64,000 nt of DNA from Kitasatospora aureofaciens. GTDB lineage: Bacteria > Actinomycetota > Actinomycetes > Streptomycetales > Streptomycetaceae. The notes beneath the pieces were generated by a model. That model was not told where the DNA came from. It searched no databases and saw only the letters and a list, made by a program, of their open reading frames with translations. Position numbers and translations under genes: made by a program. Of the stretch, positions 8,513-16,496 are shown piece by piece. Location of the stretch: the NCBI RefSeq assembly GCF_019192735.1, contig NZ_JAHTKP010000006.1:1-64000 (forward strand), read 5' to 3'. Numbering within the stretch: position 1 is the stretch's first letter; every line of letters starts with the position of its first letter.

Positions 8513-9302
8513 CAGTTTTCCCACCCCTACGAGGCGCCAGGGCCGTGAGGCGAAGACTATCCGTGACGGACGGCCTTCGCACAACCGTCCTTGGTGTTGT
8601 GCCACCGTATCGTGCGGCGTCAACTGACGATGCACCAGGGGCCACCAGAGCCGATCCCGACTAGGCATCAATGATGGTGCACGAGCGGCCGCCCGTCAGC
8701 GGGTTCCGGAGGCACGGGCCCGGCGCCCGGCCCCGAGGTACGCGCCGGGCGCACGGGGTCATGACGCGGAGGGAGCGCGGAGAGCACAGGGGTCCATATA
8801 AGGGGACACCCCCCAGATAAGGGGACACCCCCCGGCCCGGGGGAGCCGGACGCAGCGGAGCCGGAGCGATCATTCATGAAGTGAACACATTCGAGGGATT
8901 GACTCGGGCGAAACCTCCAAGCAATATCTCCTACAACGCGCGAGGGCCCGCACCTGGCCCAGGCGCGTGTTCGAATGATGAAGGACTCCGGCTCCCCCGA
9001 GCCACTGCCCGGCCGCCTCGACGCTGCGGCGGCCAGGCTCGGACGGGTGCCCGGACCGGCGGCCGGCCGTAGAGGGTCGGCCGGGCCGCCACCAGGCTGC
9101 CGGTGCCGCCCCGACCAGGGGCCCGGCACCGGCGGTTCCGGGCCCACTCGAAGCCCCGACCCGAGCCCTGGCTGAAGCCCTGATTCCGGCCCCGGCCCCA
9201 CCCCGATTCGGCTCCGGCCCGGCTCCTGTCCGGCCGCGCGTCCGCAGAGTGCCCGGAGACCGCCCCGACCGGCCTTCCCGCAGGTCGCGTCCGGTGGATC
9301 GG
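8513..9302. other. Long intergenic region with 19-bp-period direct repeat
   Basis: About 790 bases with no supported gene; the long minus-strand frames here are antisense shadows extending from the glycosyltransferase. It contains two perfect copies of ATAAGGGGACACCCCCC (8798-8814, 8817-8833), and a TTGACT (about 8897) followed 18 bases later by AATATC that could be a rightward promoter. Confidence 0.5.
8798..8833. repeat. Tandem direct repeat ATAAGGGGACACCCCCC x2
   Basis: Two identical 17-bp copies separated by AG (period 19). Each copy is itself a small GGGG-ACA-CCCC hairpin, so the pair could act as a double protein site or a weak structure. Function unknown. Confidence 0.75.
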
Positions 9303-9308
9303 TAGACT
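9303..9308 (+). promoter_or_regulatory. Leaderless-type -10 hexamer (TAGACT)
   Basis: TAGACT ends eight bases before the GTG start at 9317 with no ribosome site between, suggesting a leaderless transcript. Confidence 0.5.
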
Positions 9309-9316
9309 CGGCCAGC

Positions 9317-11515
9317 GTGTCCCTCCTCCTCAGCATCGTGCTCCCGGTCCACGGCGTGGAGCGGTTCCTGCCGCGCTGCCTCGACTCGATCCTCGGCGAC
9401 ACCCCCGCCGCGGAATCCCGCTTCGAGGTGATCGCGGTCGACGACCTCTCCCCCGACGGCTCCGGCGCGATCCTGGACGAGTACGCGGCCCGCGACCCCC
9501 GGCTGCGGGTCCTGCACCTCACCGAGAACCAGGGCCTCGGCGGCGCCCGCGCCGCCGCCCTGCCGCATGCGCGCGGCGAGTACGTCTGGTTCGTCGACAG
9601 CGACGACTGGCTGCCCGAGCGCACCGTCAGCGTGGTCCTGGAGGAGCTGCGCCACGAGGGCCGGCAGCCGGTCCCCGCCGACGTCCTGATCACCGACTTC
9701 ACCCACGTCTATCCGGACGGCGAGACCGAGCCCAACCCGTGGCGCCACGTGCTGCTCGGCTCCCCGCTCGTCGAGGGCTGCACGCTGGCCGAGCACCCGG
9801 CGCTGTTCCAGACCGTGATGTCGGTGTGGAACAAGGTGTTCCGCCGCGCGTACCTGGACGACCTCGGCGTCTCCTTCGGGCGCGGCTACTACGAGGACAT
9901 CTCGGTCACCTACCCCGCGCTGCTCGCGGCCGATCGGCTGCGCTTCCTCGACCGCCCCTGCTATGTCTACCGGCGCGGCCGGGACGGCGCGATCACCGCC
10001 ACCACCTCCCCCAAACACGCCGACGTGTTCGCCCAGTACGACGCGATCTTCGCCTTCCTGGACCGCCCGGACCGCCCCGGCCGGCCCGTCCCGGCCGCGC
10101 TGCGCACCCTGGTCTTCGACCGGACCGTCCGCCAGGCGCTGAACGTCTACGACACCCCCGGGCTCGTCCCGGCCGACCGGCGCAAGGAGTTCTTCCGCCG
10201 GATCTCCCAGCACTTCGCCCGCCACCGCCCGGACGGCTACCAGTTCCCCGGCGGCGTGCGCGGCGTGCAGTACCGGCTGGCGGCCCGCGGCGCGCGGATC
10301 GCGTACGCGGAGCTGCGCCGTACCGGGCGGTTGCCGCGCGAACTCAAGCGCGGGGCGCGGGCGGTGGCCCCGGCGGTGAAGAAGGGTGTGCGCAGCAGCG
10401 CCCGGTTCACCGCGTACAACGCCTTCCGCCGGCTGCCGCTGGACGAGCACCTGGCCGTCTACGCGGCCTACTGGCACCGGGGTTACGCGTGCAGCCCGGC
10501 GGCGATCTACGAGAAGGCGCAGGAACTCGCCCCGCAGATCCGGGGCGTGTGGGTGGTGGAGAACCGCAAGCAGGCCGCCACCATGCCGCCCGGGGTGCCG
10601 TACGTGATCGTCAACACCCCCGCCTACCTCAAGGTGATGGCGACCGCCAAGTACTTCGTCAACAACGTCAACTTCCCACGCACGATGGCGAAGCGGCCCG
10701 GCACGGTGCACGTCCAGACCCAGCACGGCACCCCGCTCAAGGCGATGGGCATGGACCTGCGGGACCGCCCCGAGGCCGCCGACGGCATGGACTTCGGCCG
10801 GCTCCAGGAGGCCATCGACCGCTGGGACTTCCTGGTCTCCTCCAACCCGCACACCAGCGAGCACTTCGCCCGCGCCTTCCCCGGCCGGTACGAGATGCTG
10901 GACACCGGCTACCCGCGCAACGACCGGCTTGCCAACACCACCCCGGACGAGGTGCGCGCCATGCGCGAGCGGATCGGCCTGCGGCCGGGCCGTACGGCCG
11001 TGCTGTACGCGCCGACGCACCGCGAGGCCAAGGGCGGCTACGTGCCGCTGCTGGACGTGAAGGAGCTCGCCCGGCGGCTCGGCCCCGCGTACACGCTGCT
11101 GGTGCGCACGCACTACTTCCACACCGGCGGCCCGGGCGACCTGGCGGCGGGCGAGGACGCGGCGGAGATCGTGGACGTCTCGGCGCACCCGACGGTCGAG
11201 GACCTGTACCTCGCGGCGGACGTGCTGGTGACGGACTACTCGTCGATGATGTTCGACTACGCGGTGCTGGACCGGCCGATCGTGATCTTCGCGCCCGACT
11301 GGGACGAGTACCGGCGGGTGCGCGGGGTCTACTTCGACCTGTTCGCGGAGCCGCCGGGCGCGGTCACGGTGGACGCGGACGGGCTGGCGAAGGCGCTGCT
11401 GGCGGGCGACGCCGATCCGGCGGCGCGGGCGCGGTTCCGGGCGAAGTTCTGCCCGTGGGACGACGGCGGGGCGGCGGAGCGGGTGGTGCGCCGGGTGTTC
11501 CCGGTGACGGGGTAG
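9317..11515 (+). CDS. Family 2 glycosyltransferase fused to CDP-glycerol glycerophosphotransferase
   Basis: A 732-residue two-domain enzyme. The first ~250 residues are a GT-A glycosyltransferase: SIVLPVHG at 6-13, VDD (41-43) and the metal-binding DSDD (94-97). From about residue 370 on it matches TagF-type glycerophosphotransferases: TQHGTPLKAMGMD (His near 470), YAPTHRE, VRTHYF and VTDYSSMMFDY (about 640). It probably adds a sugar and glycerol-phosphate (or another polyol phosphate) units to a cell-wall teichoic-type polymer or glycan on the cytoplasmic face of the membrane. GTG start fits the leaderless -10. Domain calls are firm; the acceptor and polymer are inferred. Confidence 0.88.
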   Translation: MSLLLSIVLPVHGVERFLPRCLDSILGDTPAAESRFEVIAVDDLSPDGSGAILDEYAARDPRLRVLHLTENQGLGGARAAALPHARGEYVWFVDSDDWLPERTVSVVLEELRHEGRQPVPADVLITDFTHVYPDGETEPNPWRHVLLGSPLVEGCTLAEHPALFQTVMSVWNKVFRRAYLDDLGVSFGRGYYEDISVTYPALLAADRLRFLDRPCYVYRRGRDGAITATTSPKHADVFAQYDAIFAFLDRPDRPGRPVPAALRTLVFDRTVRQALNVYDTPGLVPADRRKEFFRRISQHFARHRPDGYQFPGGVRGVQYRLAARGARIAYAELRRTGRLPRELKRGARAVAPAVKKGVRSSARFTAYNAFRRLPLDEHLAVYAAYWHRGYACSPAAIYEKAQELAPQIRGVWVVENRKQAATMPPGVPYVIVNTPAYLKVMATAKYFVNNVNFPRTMAKRPGTVHVQTQHGTPLKAMGMDLRDRPEAADGMDFGRLQEAIDRWDFLVSSNPHTSEHFARAFPGRYEMLDTGYPRNDRLANTTPDEVRAMRERIGLRPGRTAVLYAPTHREAKGGYVPLLDVKELARRLGPAYTLLVRTHYFHTGGPGDLAAGEDAAEIVDVSAHPTVEDLYLAADVLVTDYSSMMFDYAVLDRPIVIFAPDWDEYRRVRGVYFDLFAEPPGAVTVDADGLAKALLAGDADPAARARFRAKFCPWDDGGAAERVVRRVFPVTG

Positions 11516-11574
11516 GCCCTCGTGGGCACAGGAGCTCCGGACGTTCTACGAGCGGGCTCCGGGGGCCTGCGGAC

Positions 11575-11607
11575 GGGGCCGGTGCCGCCGGTACGGCGAC
11601 CGGCCCC
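11575..11607. terminator. Bidirectional hairpin terminator
   Basis: GGGGCCGGT (11575-11583) pairs with ACCGGCCCC (11599-11607), with a smaller nested hairpin in the loop. It lies between the convergent glycosyltransferase and EF-hand genes; there is no T-tract, as is usual in streptomycetes. Confidence 0.65.
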
Positions 11608-11619
11608 GCCGACGCGGGC

Positions 11620-11832
11620 TCAGCCCCGGCGGGCGGCCAGGAACTCGTCGAAGGTCAGGTAGCCCTGGTGGTGGGTGTCCATGGCGTGGATCAGGGCCTC
11701 GGCCATCGACAGCGTCACGTCGTGGTCGCCCATCTCGTTCGCGACCAGCGCGTACTCGGCCGGAGTGATCTTGCCGTCGCCGTTCTTGTCGAAACGGTCG
11801 AACATGGCCTTGATCGCCTCGGTGGTCTCCAT
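11620..11832 (-). CDS. Small EF-hand calcium-binding protein
   Basis: A 70-residue protein with two EF-hand loops. The first, DKNGDGKITPAEY (about 14-26), is canonical with all calcium ligands. The second, DTHHQGYLTFDEF (about 51-63), has His and Gln at loop positions 3 and 5, so it may bind calcium weakly or only play a structural role. Start at 11832 is fixed by a strong AGGAGGG ribosome site. Such short EF-hand proteins are common in streptomycetes and are thought to be calcium sensors or buffers; the target is unknown. Confidence 0.88.
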   Translation of the reverse strand: METTEAIKAMFDRFDKNGDGKITPAEYALVANEMGDHDVTLSMAEALIHAMDTHHQGYLTFDEFLAARRG

Positions 11833-12005
11833 GGTTGCCCTCCTGGTATTGCGGGTTGTGCGGTGTTCGGACGGGCGTACCCTACCCGGCCGTGGTGAGG
11901 GCCACGGTCGGCGGGAGTGGACGGGCGGCGGGGCCGGTGGCGTAGTCTGCGGAACCGGTAACGGCCCGGGCACCTCCCGGGCGCTCGTTCGTCCAGGGAG
12001 GGACC

Positions 12006-12674
12006 ATGCTCGATCTCGTCACCAGGCTGGTGCTGAAGCCCGTCTCACGCGGCATCTGGCGGCCGGCCATCGAAGGTGTCGAGAACGTGCCGCGCAAGGG
12101 CGGGGTCATCCTGGCCAGCAACCACCTGTCGTTCATCGACAGCGTGGTGATCCCGCTGACCGCCCCGCGCCGGGTGCACTTCCTGGCCAAGGCCGAGTAC
12201 TTCACCGGCACGGGGCTCAAGGGCGGGCTGTCCAAGGCCTTCTTCGAGGCGATCGGCGCCGTGCCGGTCGAACGCGGGACCTACCGCTCCGCCCAGGCCT
12301 CCCTGGAGTCGGCGCTCGAGATCCTGGAGGACGGCAAGGCCTTCGGCATCTACCCCGAGGGCACCCGGTCGCTCGACGGCCGGCTCTACCGCGGCAAGAC
12401 GGGCGTCGCCTGGCTGGCGCTGACCGCGGGCGTCCCGGTGGTGCCGGTGGCGCTGGAGGGCCCGGAGCAGATCCTGCCGGTGGGCAAGCGGGTGCCGCGG
12501 ATCAAGAAGGTGACCGTCCGGTTCGGCGAGCCGCTGCACTTCGACGAGCTGCACGGGCAGGCCCGCTCGCTGAAGGCCCGCCGGCAGGTGACGGACGAGG
12601 TGATGGCGGCGATCCAGCGGCTCTCCGGCCAGGAGGTCGTGGAGAGCTACAACGAGGTTCCGAAGGCCGCCTAG
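12006..12674 (+). CDS. plsC: 1-acyl-glycerol-3-phosphate acyltransferase (PlsC family)
   Basis: A 222-residue acyltransferase. The catalytic HX4D motif is NHLSFID (His40, Asp45) and the substrate-binding motif is PEGTRS (about 117-122), with later VPVVPVAL completing the family pattern. It should transfer an acyl group to lysophosphatidate (or a related acceptor) at the membrane surface during phospholipid synthesis. The ATG at 12006 follows AGGGAGGGACC, a good ribosome site. Streptomycetes carry several paralogues, so exact acceptor and the gene symbol are provisional. Confidence 0.87.
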   Translation: MLDLVTRLVLKPVSRGIWRPAIEGVENVPRKGGVILASNHLSFIDSVVIPLTAPRRVHFLAKAEYFTGTGLKGGLSKAFFEAIGAVPVERGTYRSAQASLESALEILEDGKAFGIYPEGTRSLDGRLYRGKTGVAWLALTAGVPVVPVALEGPEQILPVGKRVPRIKKVTVRFGEPLHFDELHGQARSLKARRQVTDEVMAAIQRLSGQEVVESYNEVPKAA

Positions 12675-12694
12675 GCCCGGATTACGCCCGGGCC
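12674..12694. terminator. Hairpin between convergent genes
   Basis: GGCCCGG (12674-12680) and CCGGGCC (12688-12694) form a 7-bp stem with a 7-base loop starting at the last base of the plsC stop codon; it faces the end of the convergent ABC transporter gene. Confidence 0.6.
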
Positions 12695-12718
12695 GGGATT
12701 CCTACGCCCGGGCGTCGA

Positions 12719-14563
12719 TCACACATGCCCGAGCGCGGCCGGGTCCGCGGCGTCCGCGTGCGTGGCGTCCGGCGCCTCCCGGCGCAGCAGCGCCGCGTAC
12801 CGGCCGTCCAGCTCCACCAGCTGGTCGTGGGTGCCGAGTTCGACGACCTCGCCGCGGTCCAGGACGGCGATCTGGTCGGCGCCGCGGACGGTGGAGAGCC
12901 GGTGCGCGATGGTGATCGTCGTACGGCCCGCCGCCAGGGTGTCCACGGCCTGCTGGACGGCGCGTTCGGTGCGGTTGTCGAGCGCGCTGGTGGCCTCGTC
13001 GAGTATCAGCACCGGCGGGTTGCGCAGGATGGTGCGGGCGAGTGCGAGGCGCTGCTTCTCCCCGCCGGAGAAGCGGTAGCCGCGCTCGCCGACCAGGGTG
13101 TCGTAGCCGTCCGGTAGGGCGGCGATGGTGTCGTGGATCTGCGCGGCGCGGGCGGCCTCGACGAGTTCGTCGTCGGTGGCGTCCGGCTTGGCGAAGCGCA
13201 GGTTCTCGGCGACCGAGGCGTGGAACAGGTACGTCTCCTGGGAGACCACGCCGACCGCGCGGGCGAGCGTGTCGAAGGAGAGCTCGCGCACGTCCGTCCC
13301 GTCGATGGTGACGCGGCCGCCGGTGACGTCGTAGAGCCGCGGGACGAGGTAGCTGAGCGTGGTCTTGCCCGAGCCCGTCTCGCCGACCACGGCGAGCGAA
13401 CTCCCGGCCGGGACCTTCAGTTCGACGTCGGACAGGGTCGGGCGCTCCTGCCCGGGGTCGTAGCGGAAGTCGACGCCCTCGAACCGGACCTCGCCGCGGA
13501 TCTCCGGCAGCGTGACGGGCTTCGCCGGCTCGGCGATCTCCACCGTCAGGTCGAGGTACTCGAAGATCCGTTGGAACAGCGCGAGGGAGGTCTGGACGTC
13601 CACGCCGGTGGAGAGCAGGCCGACGGTCGGGCGGAACAGGTTCAGTTGGAGCGTGGTGAAGGCGACCAGGGTGCCGACCGAGACGATCGGCGCGCCGCCG
13701 GCCGCCGTCAGCCCGGCCGCCCAGTAGATCACCGCGGGCATCGCGGCCATCACGATCTGGATGGTGTTCATCCGCCAGCGCCCGGCCATGCTCGCCCGCA
13801 CCTCCAGGTCGGCGAGGCGGTCGGACTGCTCGGTGAACTCCCGGGCGAGGGAGTCGGAGCGGCCCATCGTGCGGCCGAGCAGGATACCGCTGACGGACAG
13901 TGACTCCTGGACGGCCGAACTCATCGCCGCCAGCTGCTTCTGCCGCTCGGTGGTGATCTTCTTCCGCTCGTTGCCGACCCGGCGGCTGATCCACACGAAC
14001 AGCGGGAGCAGGACCAGCGAGACGACGGTGAGCTGCCAGTCGAGCGCGACCATGGCGACGACGGAGGCGATCACCGCGGTGAAGTTGGAGACCAGGCTCG
14101 TCGCGGTGGACGTCACCGTGGACTGCATGCCACCGATGTCGTTCGCGATCCGGGACTGCACCTCGCCGGTGCGGGTGCGGGTGAAGAAGGCCAGCGACAT
14201 CCGCTGGAGGTGCCCGTAGACGGCGGTGCGCAGGTCGTGCATGACGCGCTGGCCGACGGTGGTGGAGATCAGCGTCTGCAGGACGTTGAACACGCTGTTC
14301 ACCACGGCGGCGGCGATCATGCCGAGCACCAGCAGGCTCAGCAGTCTGGTGCGGCCCTGCGGGATGGCGGTGTCCAGGACGGCCCTCAGCAGGAACGGCG
14401 AGACGACCGACACGACGGCGGAGGCGGCGACCAGCAGGCCGACGGTGGTGAGGCGGCCCGCGTAGGGGCGGAAGAGCGCGAGGATGCGCCGCCACTGGGC
14501 CGGCGGGCGGGACTCGCCCTCGGCGGGCGCGGGCGGGGTCCAGTTGATGGCGTCGGGCCTCAA
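12719..14563 (-). CDS. ABC exporter, fused membrane and ATPase domains
   Basis: A 614-residue half-transporter of the multidrug/lipid exporter type: N-terminal six-helix region (about 40-330), then the nucleotide-binding domain with Walker A GETGSGKTT (about 410), Q-loop QETYLF, signature FSGGEKQR, Walker B LILDEATSAL and switch His in IAHRLST. It should work as a homodimer or with a partner not found nearby. The start is taken as the TTG at 14563 because AGGGAGG lies seven bases before it; the longer frame upstream runs through tandem repeats and lacks coding character. A possible iron box lies 170 bases upstream, so export of an iron-related compound is conceivable but unproven. Confidence 0.85.
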   Translation of the reverse strand: MRPDAINWTPPAPAEGESRPPAQWRRILALFRPYAGRLTTVGLLVAASAVVSVVSPFLLRAVLDTAIPQGRTRLLSLLVLGMIAAAVVNSVFNVLQTLISTTVGQRVMHDLRTAVYGHLQRMSLAFFTRTRTGEVQSRIANDIGGMQSTVTSTATSLVSNFTAVIASVVAMVALDWQLTVVSLVLLPLFVWISRRVGNERKKITTERQKQLAAMSSAVQESLSVSGILLGRTMGRSDSLAREFTEQSDRLADLEVRASMAGRWRMNTIQIVMAAMPAVIYWAAGLTAAGGAPIVSVGTLVAFTTLQLNLFRPTVGLLSTGVDVQTSLALFQRIFEYLDLTVEIAEPAKPVTLPEIRGEVRFEGVDFRYDPGQERPTLSDVELKVPAGSSLAVVGETGSGKTTLSYLVPRLYDVTGGRVTIDGTDVRELSFDTLARAVGVVSQETYLFHASVAENLRFAKPDATDDELVEAARAAQIHDTIAALPDGYDTLVGERGYRFSGGEKQRLALARTILRNPPVLILDEATSALDNRTERAVQQAVDTLAAGRTTITIAHRLSTVRGADQIAVLDRGEVVELGTHDQLVELDGRYAALLRREAPDATHADAADPAALGHV

Positions 14564-14639
14564 GGGCGGACCTCCCTGGGTCGGACGCGCGGGGGCGCGG
14601 CGGGTCTGGCCCGCATGGTAGTCGGCGTAGTCAGCGTGG

Positions 14640-14693
14640 TCGGCACAGCCGGCACAGCCGGCACAGCCGGCATGGCCGGCATGGCCGGCATGG
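14640..14693. repeat. 9-bp tandem repeat upstream of ABC exporter
   Basis: Three copies of GGCACAGCC followed by three copies of GGCATGGCC (last one partial), lying between the possible iron box and the exporter start. The array would be in the 5' untranslated region and could vary in copy number by slippage. Confidence 0.75.
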
Positions 14694-14730
14694 CGGTCGG
14701 GCGGCCGCCAGCATAGCGAGAATAGCTCAT

Positions 14731-14749
14731 AGTTAGGCAAGCTAATAGT
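14731..14749 (-). promoter_or_regulatory. Possible iron (DmdR/IdeR-type) box
   Basis: TTAGGCAAGCTAA (14733-14745) resembles the clear iron box at 34708-34726, which contains TTAGGCAAAGCTAA, but lacks one base and the second half site is poor. If functional it would regulate the ABC exporter. Treat as tentative. Confidence 0.35.
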
Positions 14750-14801
14750 GAGGGTTGCTCTATTCCCTGCTGTGCGTGCTGCGGCCACCCGACCGTCTTG
14801 G

Positions 14802-14866
14802 GCGCTGGTTCACCCCGAGCGCTGGTTCGCCCGGGCGCTGGTTCGTCCCGGCGCTAGTTCGTCCGG
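14802..14866. repeat. 16-bp tandem repeat at the 3' end of the SDR gene
   Basis: Four imperfect copies of GCGCTGGTTCGTCCCG with a period of 16-17 bases; the last copy overlaps the final codons and stop of the SDR gene. Confidence 0.7.
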
Positions 14867-15627
14867 TAGGTGCGCGCCGCCTTCGAGGAGAGGCCGCCCA
14901 GCTTCCCGGACGGCAGCACGCGGGCCAGCGCGACCGCGATCTTGTACCGCTTGCCCGGCACGGACACCGAGCGACCGCGTCCCAGGTCACGCAGCGCCTC
15001 GTCCACCACCCGCTCGGCCGAGAGCCAGGACCAGGACGGGATGTTGCCGGTGCCCATGCCCGCCCGCTGGTGGAACTCGGTCCGCGTGAAGCCCGGGCAG
15101 AGCGCCATCATCCGCACCCCGCTGCCGCCGAGGTCGCGCAGCACCCCCTGGGTGAAGCTCACCACCCACGCCTTGCTCGCGCCGTACGTGCCGCGCGGCA
15201 GGAAGGCCGCCACCGAGGCGACGTTGATGATCGCGCCCCGGCCGCGCTCGCGCATCCCGGGCAGGGCGGCCGTCGTCAGCCGGAGGATCGCCTCGATGTG
15301 CACCTTCAGCATGTCCAGCTCGGCCTGGAGCGGGACGGTCAGGAACGCGCCCTTGTTGCCGAAGCCCGCGTTGTTGACGAGCAGGTCCACCGGGCGCCCG
15401 GTGTCCGCCAGCCGCGCCTCGACGGCCCCGATGCCCTCGTCGGTCGCGAGGTCGGCGGTGAGCACCTCCGTCTCGACGCCGTACTTCCGCTGCAGGTCGG
15501 TGGCGGCACGCTCCAGGCGCTCGGTGTCCCGGGCCACCAGGACGAGCCGGTAGCCGCCGCGGGCGAGCCGGCGGGCGAACGCGGCTCCAATACCGGCGGT
15601 TGCGCCGGTGATCAAGGCTGTGGTCAT
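14854..15627 (-). CDS. Short-chain dehydrogenase/reductase
   Basis: A 257-residue classical SDR. TGATAGIG (7-14) binds NAD(P), NNAG is at 85-88, and the catalytic residues are Ser138, Tyr148 and Lys152 (YGASK). Length and the LLVNNAGFGNKG stretch resemble the DltE/YqjQ-like SDR group. Substrate unknown. The ATG at 15627 has TACCGT seven bases upstream, so the mRNA is probably leaderless. It is a single gene between the exporter and a LysE-type transporter and overlaps a short tandem repeat at its 3' end. Confidence 0.88.
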   Translation of the reverse strand: MTTALITGATAGIGAAFARRLARGGYRLVLVARDTERLERAATDLQRKYGVETEVLTADLATDEGIGAVEARLADTGRPVDLLVNNAGFGNKGAFLTVPLQAELDMLKVHIEAILRLTTAALPGMRERGRGAIINVASVAAFLPRGTYGASKAWVVSFTQGVLRDLGGSGVRMMALCPGFTRTEFHQRAGMGTGNIPSWSWLSAERVVDEALRDLGRGRSVSVPGKRYKIAVALARVLPSGKLGGLSSKAARTYRTN

Positions 15628-15735
15628 GCCCCCGACGGTACCGACTCGCCGCGACCGCGCCCACACCGAGCGCAACATCCCTGCTCAGCGCGCCGCGGAT
15701 GCCGGCATCCGACCCAGCTCGCAGCGTCGGACAGC

Positions 15736-16398
15736 TCAGACAGCGACGGCCTTGGCGCGGTCCGCCGCGATGCGGAGGGCGAGACCGCCGAGGACCGTGC
15801 CCATCGCGTAGCGCTGGATCCGGAGCCAGGCGGGGCGGCGGTTGAGGAAGGACGCGATACTGCCCGCGCTCACGGCGATCAGCCCGTTCACGGTGACCGC
15901 GATCGCGATCTGCGTCAGGCCCAACACCAGGCTCTGCGCCGCGACGTGACCGCGCTCCGGGTTCACGAACTGGGGCAGCAGGGACAGGTACATGATGGCG
16001 ATCTTGGGGTTGAGCAGGCAGGTCAGGAAGCCCATCGCGAACAGCTTGCGCGGCGGGTCCGGCGGCAGCTGCTGCGGCGCGAACACCGCCGCGCCGCCCG
16101 GCTTGACGGCCTTCCAGGCGAGCCAGAGCAGATACCCGGCGCCGGCCAGCTTGATGGCGGTGTAGAGGACCGGCACCACCGTGAAGACGGCGGCGACGCC
16201 CACCGTCACGGCGCCGAGGTAGACCAGGAAGCCTGCCGCGACCCCGATCAGCGACAGCAGTCCGGCGCGGCGGCCCTGGGCGATCGAGCGCGAGACCAGG
16301 TAGATCATGTTGGGCCCCGGCGTGAGCACCATGCCCAGCGCCACGGCGGCGATTCCGAGCATGGCGTGCGGGTCAACGGCGGAGGTGAGCGCGTCCAT
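15736..16398 (-). CDS. LysE/RhtB-family amino-acid exporter
   Basis: A 220-residue membrane protein with about six hydrophobic segments. MVLTPGPNMIYLVSRSIAQG (about 23-42) is the LysE/RhtB signature, and NPKIAIMYLSLLPQF is the second conserved region. Members export amino acids or derivatives using the proton-motive force. The gene is divergent from a MocR-type regulator, with only 98 bases between starts that contain repeated TGCAA half-sites, so the regulator very probably controls it. Substrate unknown. Confidence 0.9.
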   Translation of the reverse strand: MDALTSAVDPHAMLGIAAVALGMVLTPGPNMIYLVSRSIAQGRRAGLLSLIGVAAGFLVYLGAVTVGVAAVFTVVPVLYTAIKLAGAGYLLWLAWKAVKPGGAAVFAPQQLPPDPPRKLFAMGFLTCLLNPKIAIMYLSLLPQFVNPERGHVAAQSLVLGLTQIAIAVTVNGLIAVSAGSIASFLNRRPAWLRIQRYAMGTVLGGLALRIAADRAKAVAV

Positions 16399-16429
16399 GC
16401 GAGGAGGCTATGGTCCACCGACAGCTCGA

Positions 16430-16457
16430 TGCAATGATGACTTTGCACTCGGTGCAA
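16430..16457. promoter_or_regulatory. Probable MocR operator (TGCAA half-sites)
   Basis: TTGCAC-TCG-GTGCAA is a perfect 6-bp palindrome (16443-16457), preceded by another TGCAAT half-site at 16430. Repeated half-sites between a MocR gene and its divergent transporter are the usual arrangement for MocR control. Confidence 0.6.
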
Positions 16458-16496
16458 TCCTGGCAATCCCGCCGACCGACCCCCGGAGGACCTGCC

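Noticed and set aside
8870..11188. A 772-codon minus-strand frame
   Set aside because: Antisense to the two-domain transferase; composition is Val/Gly/Arg/His-rich noise with no motif.
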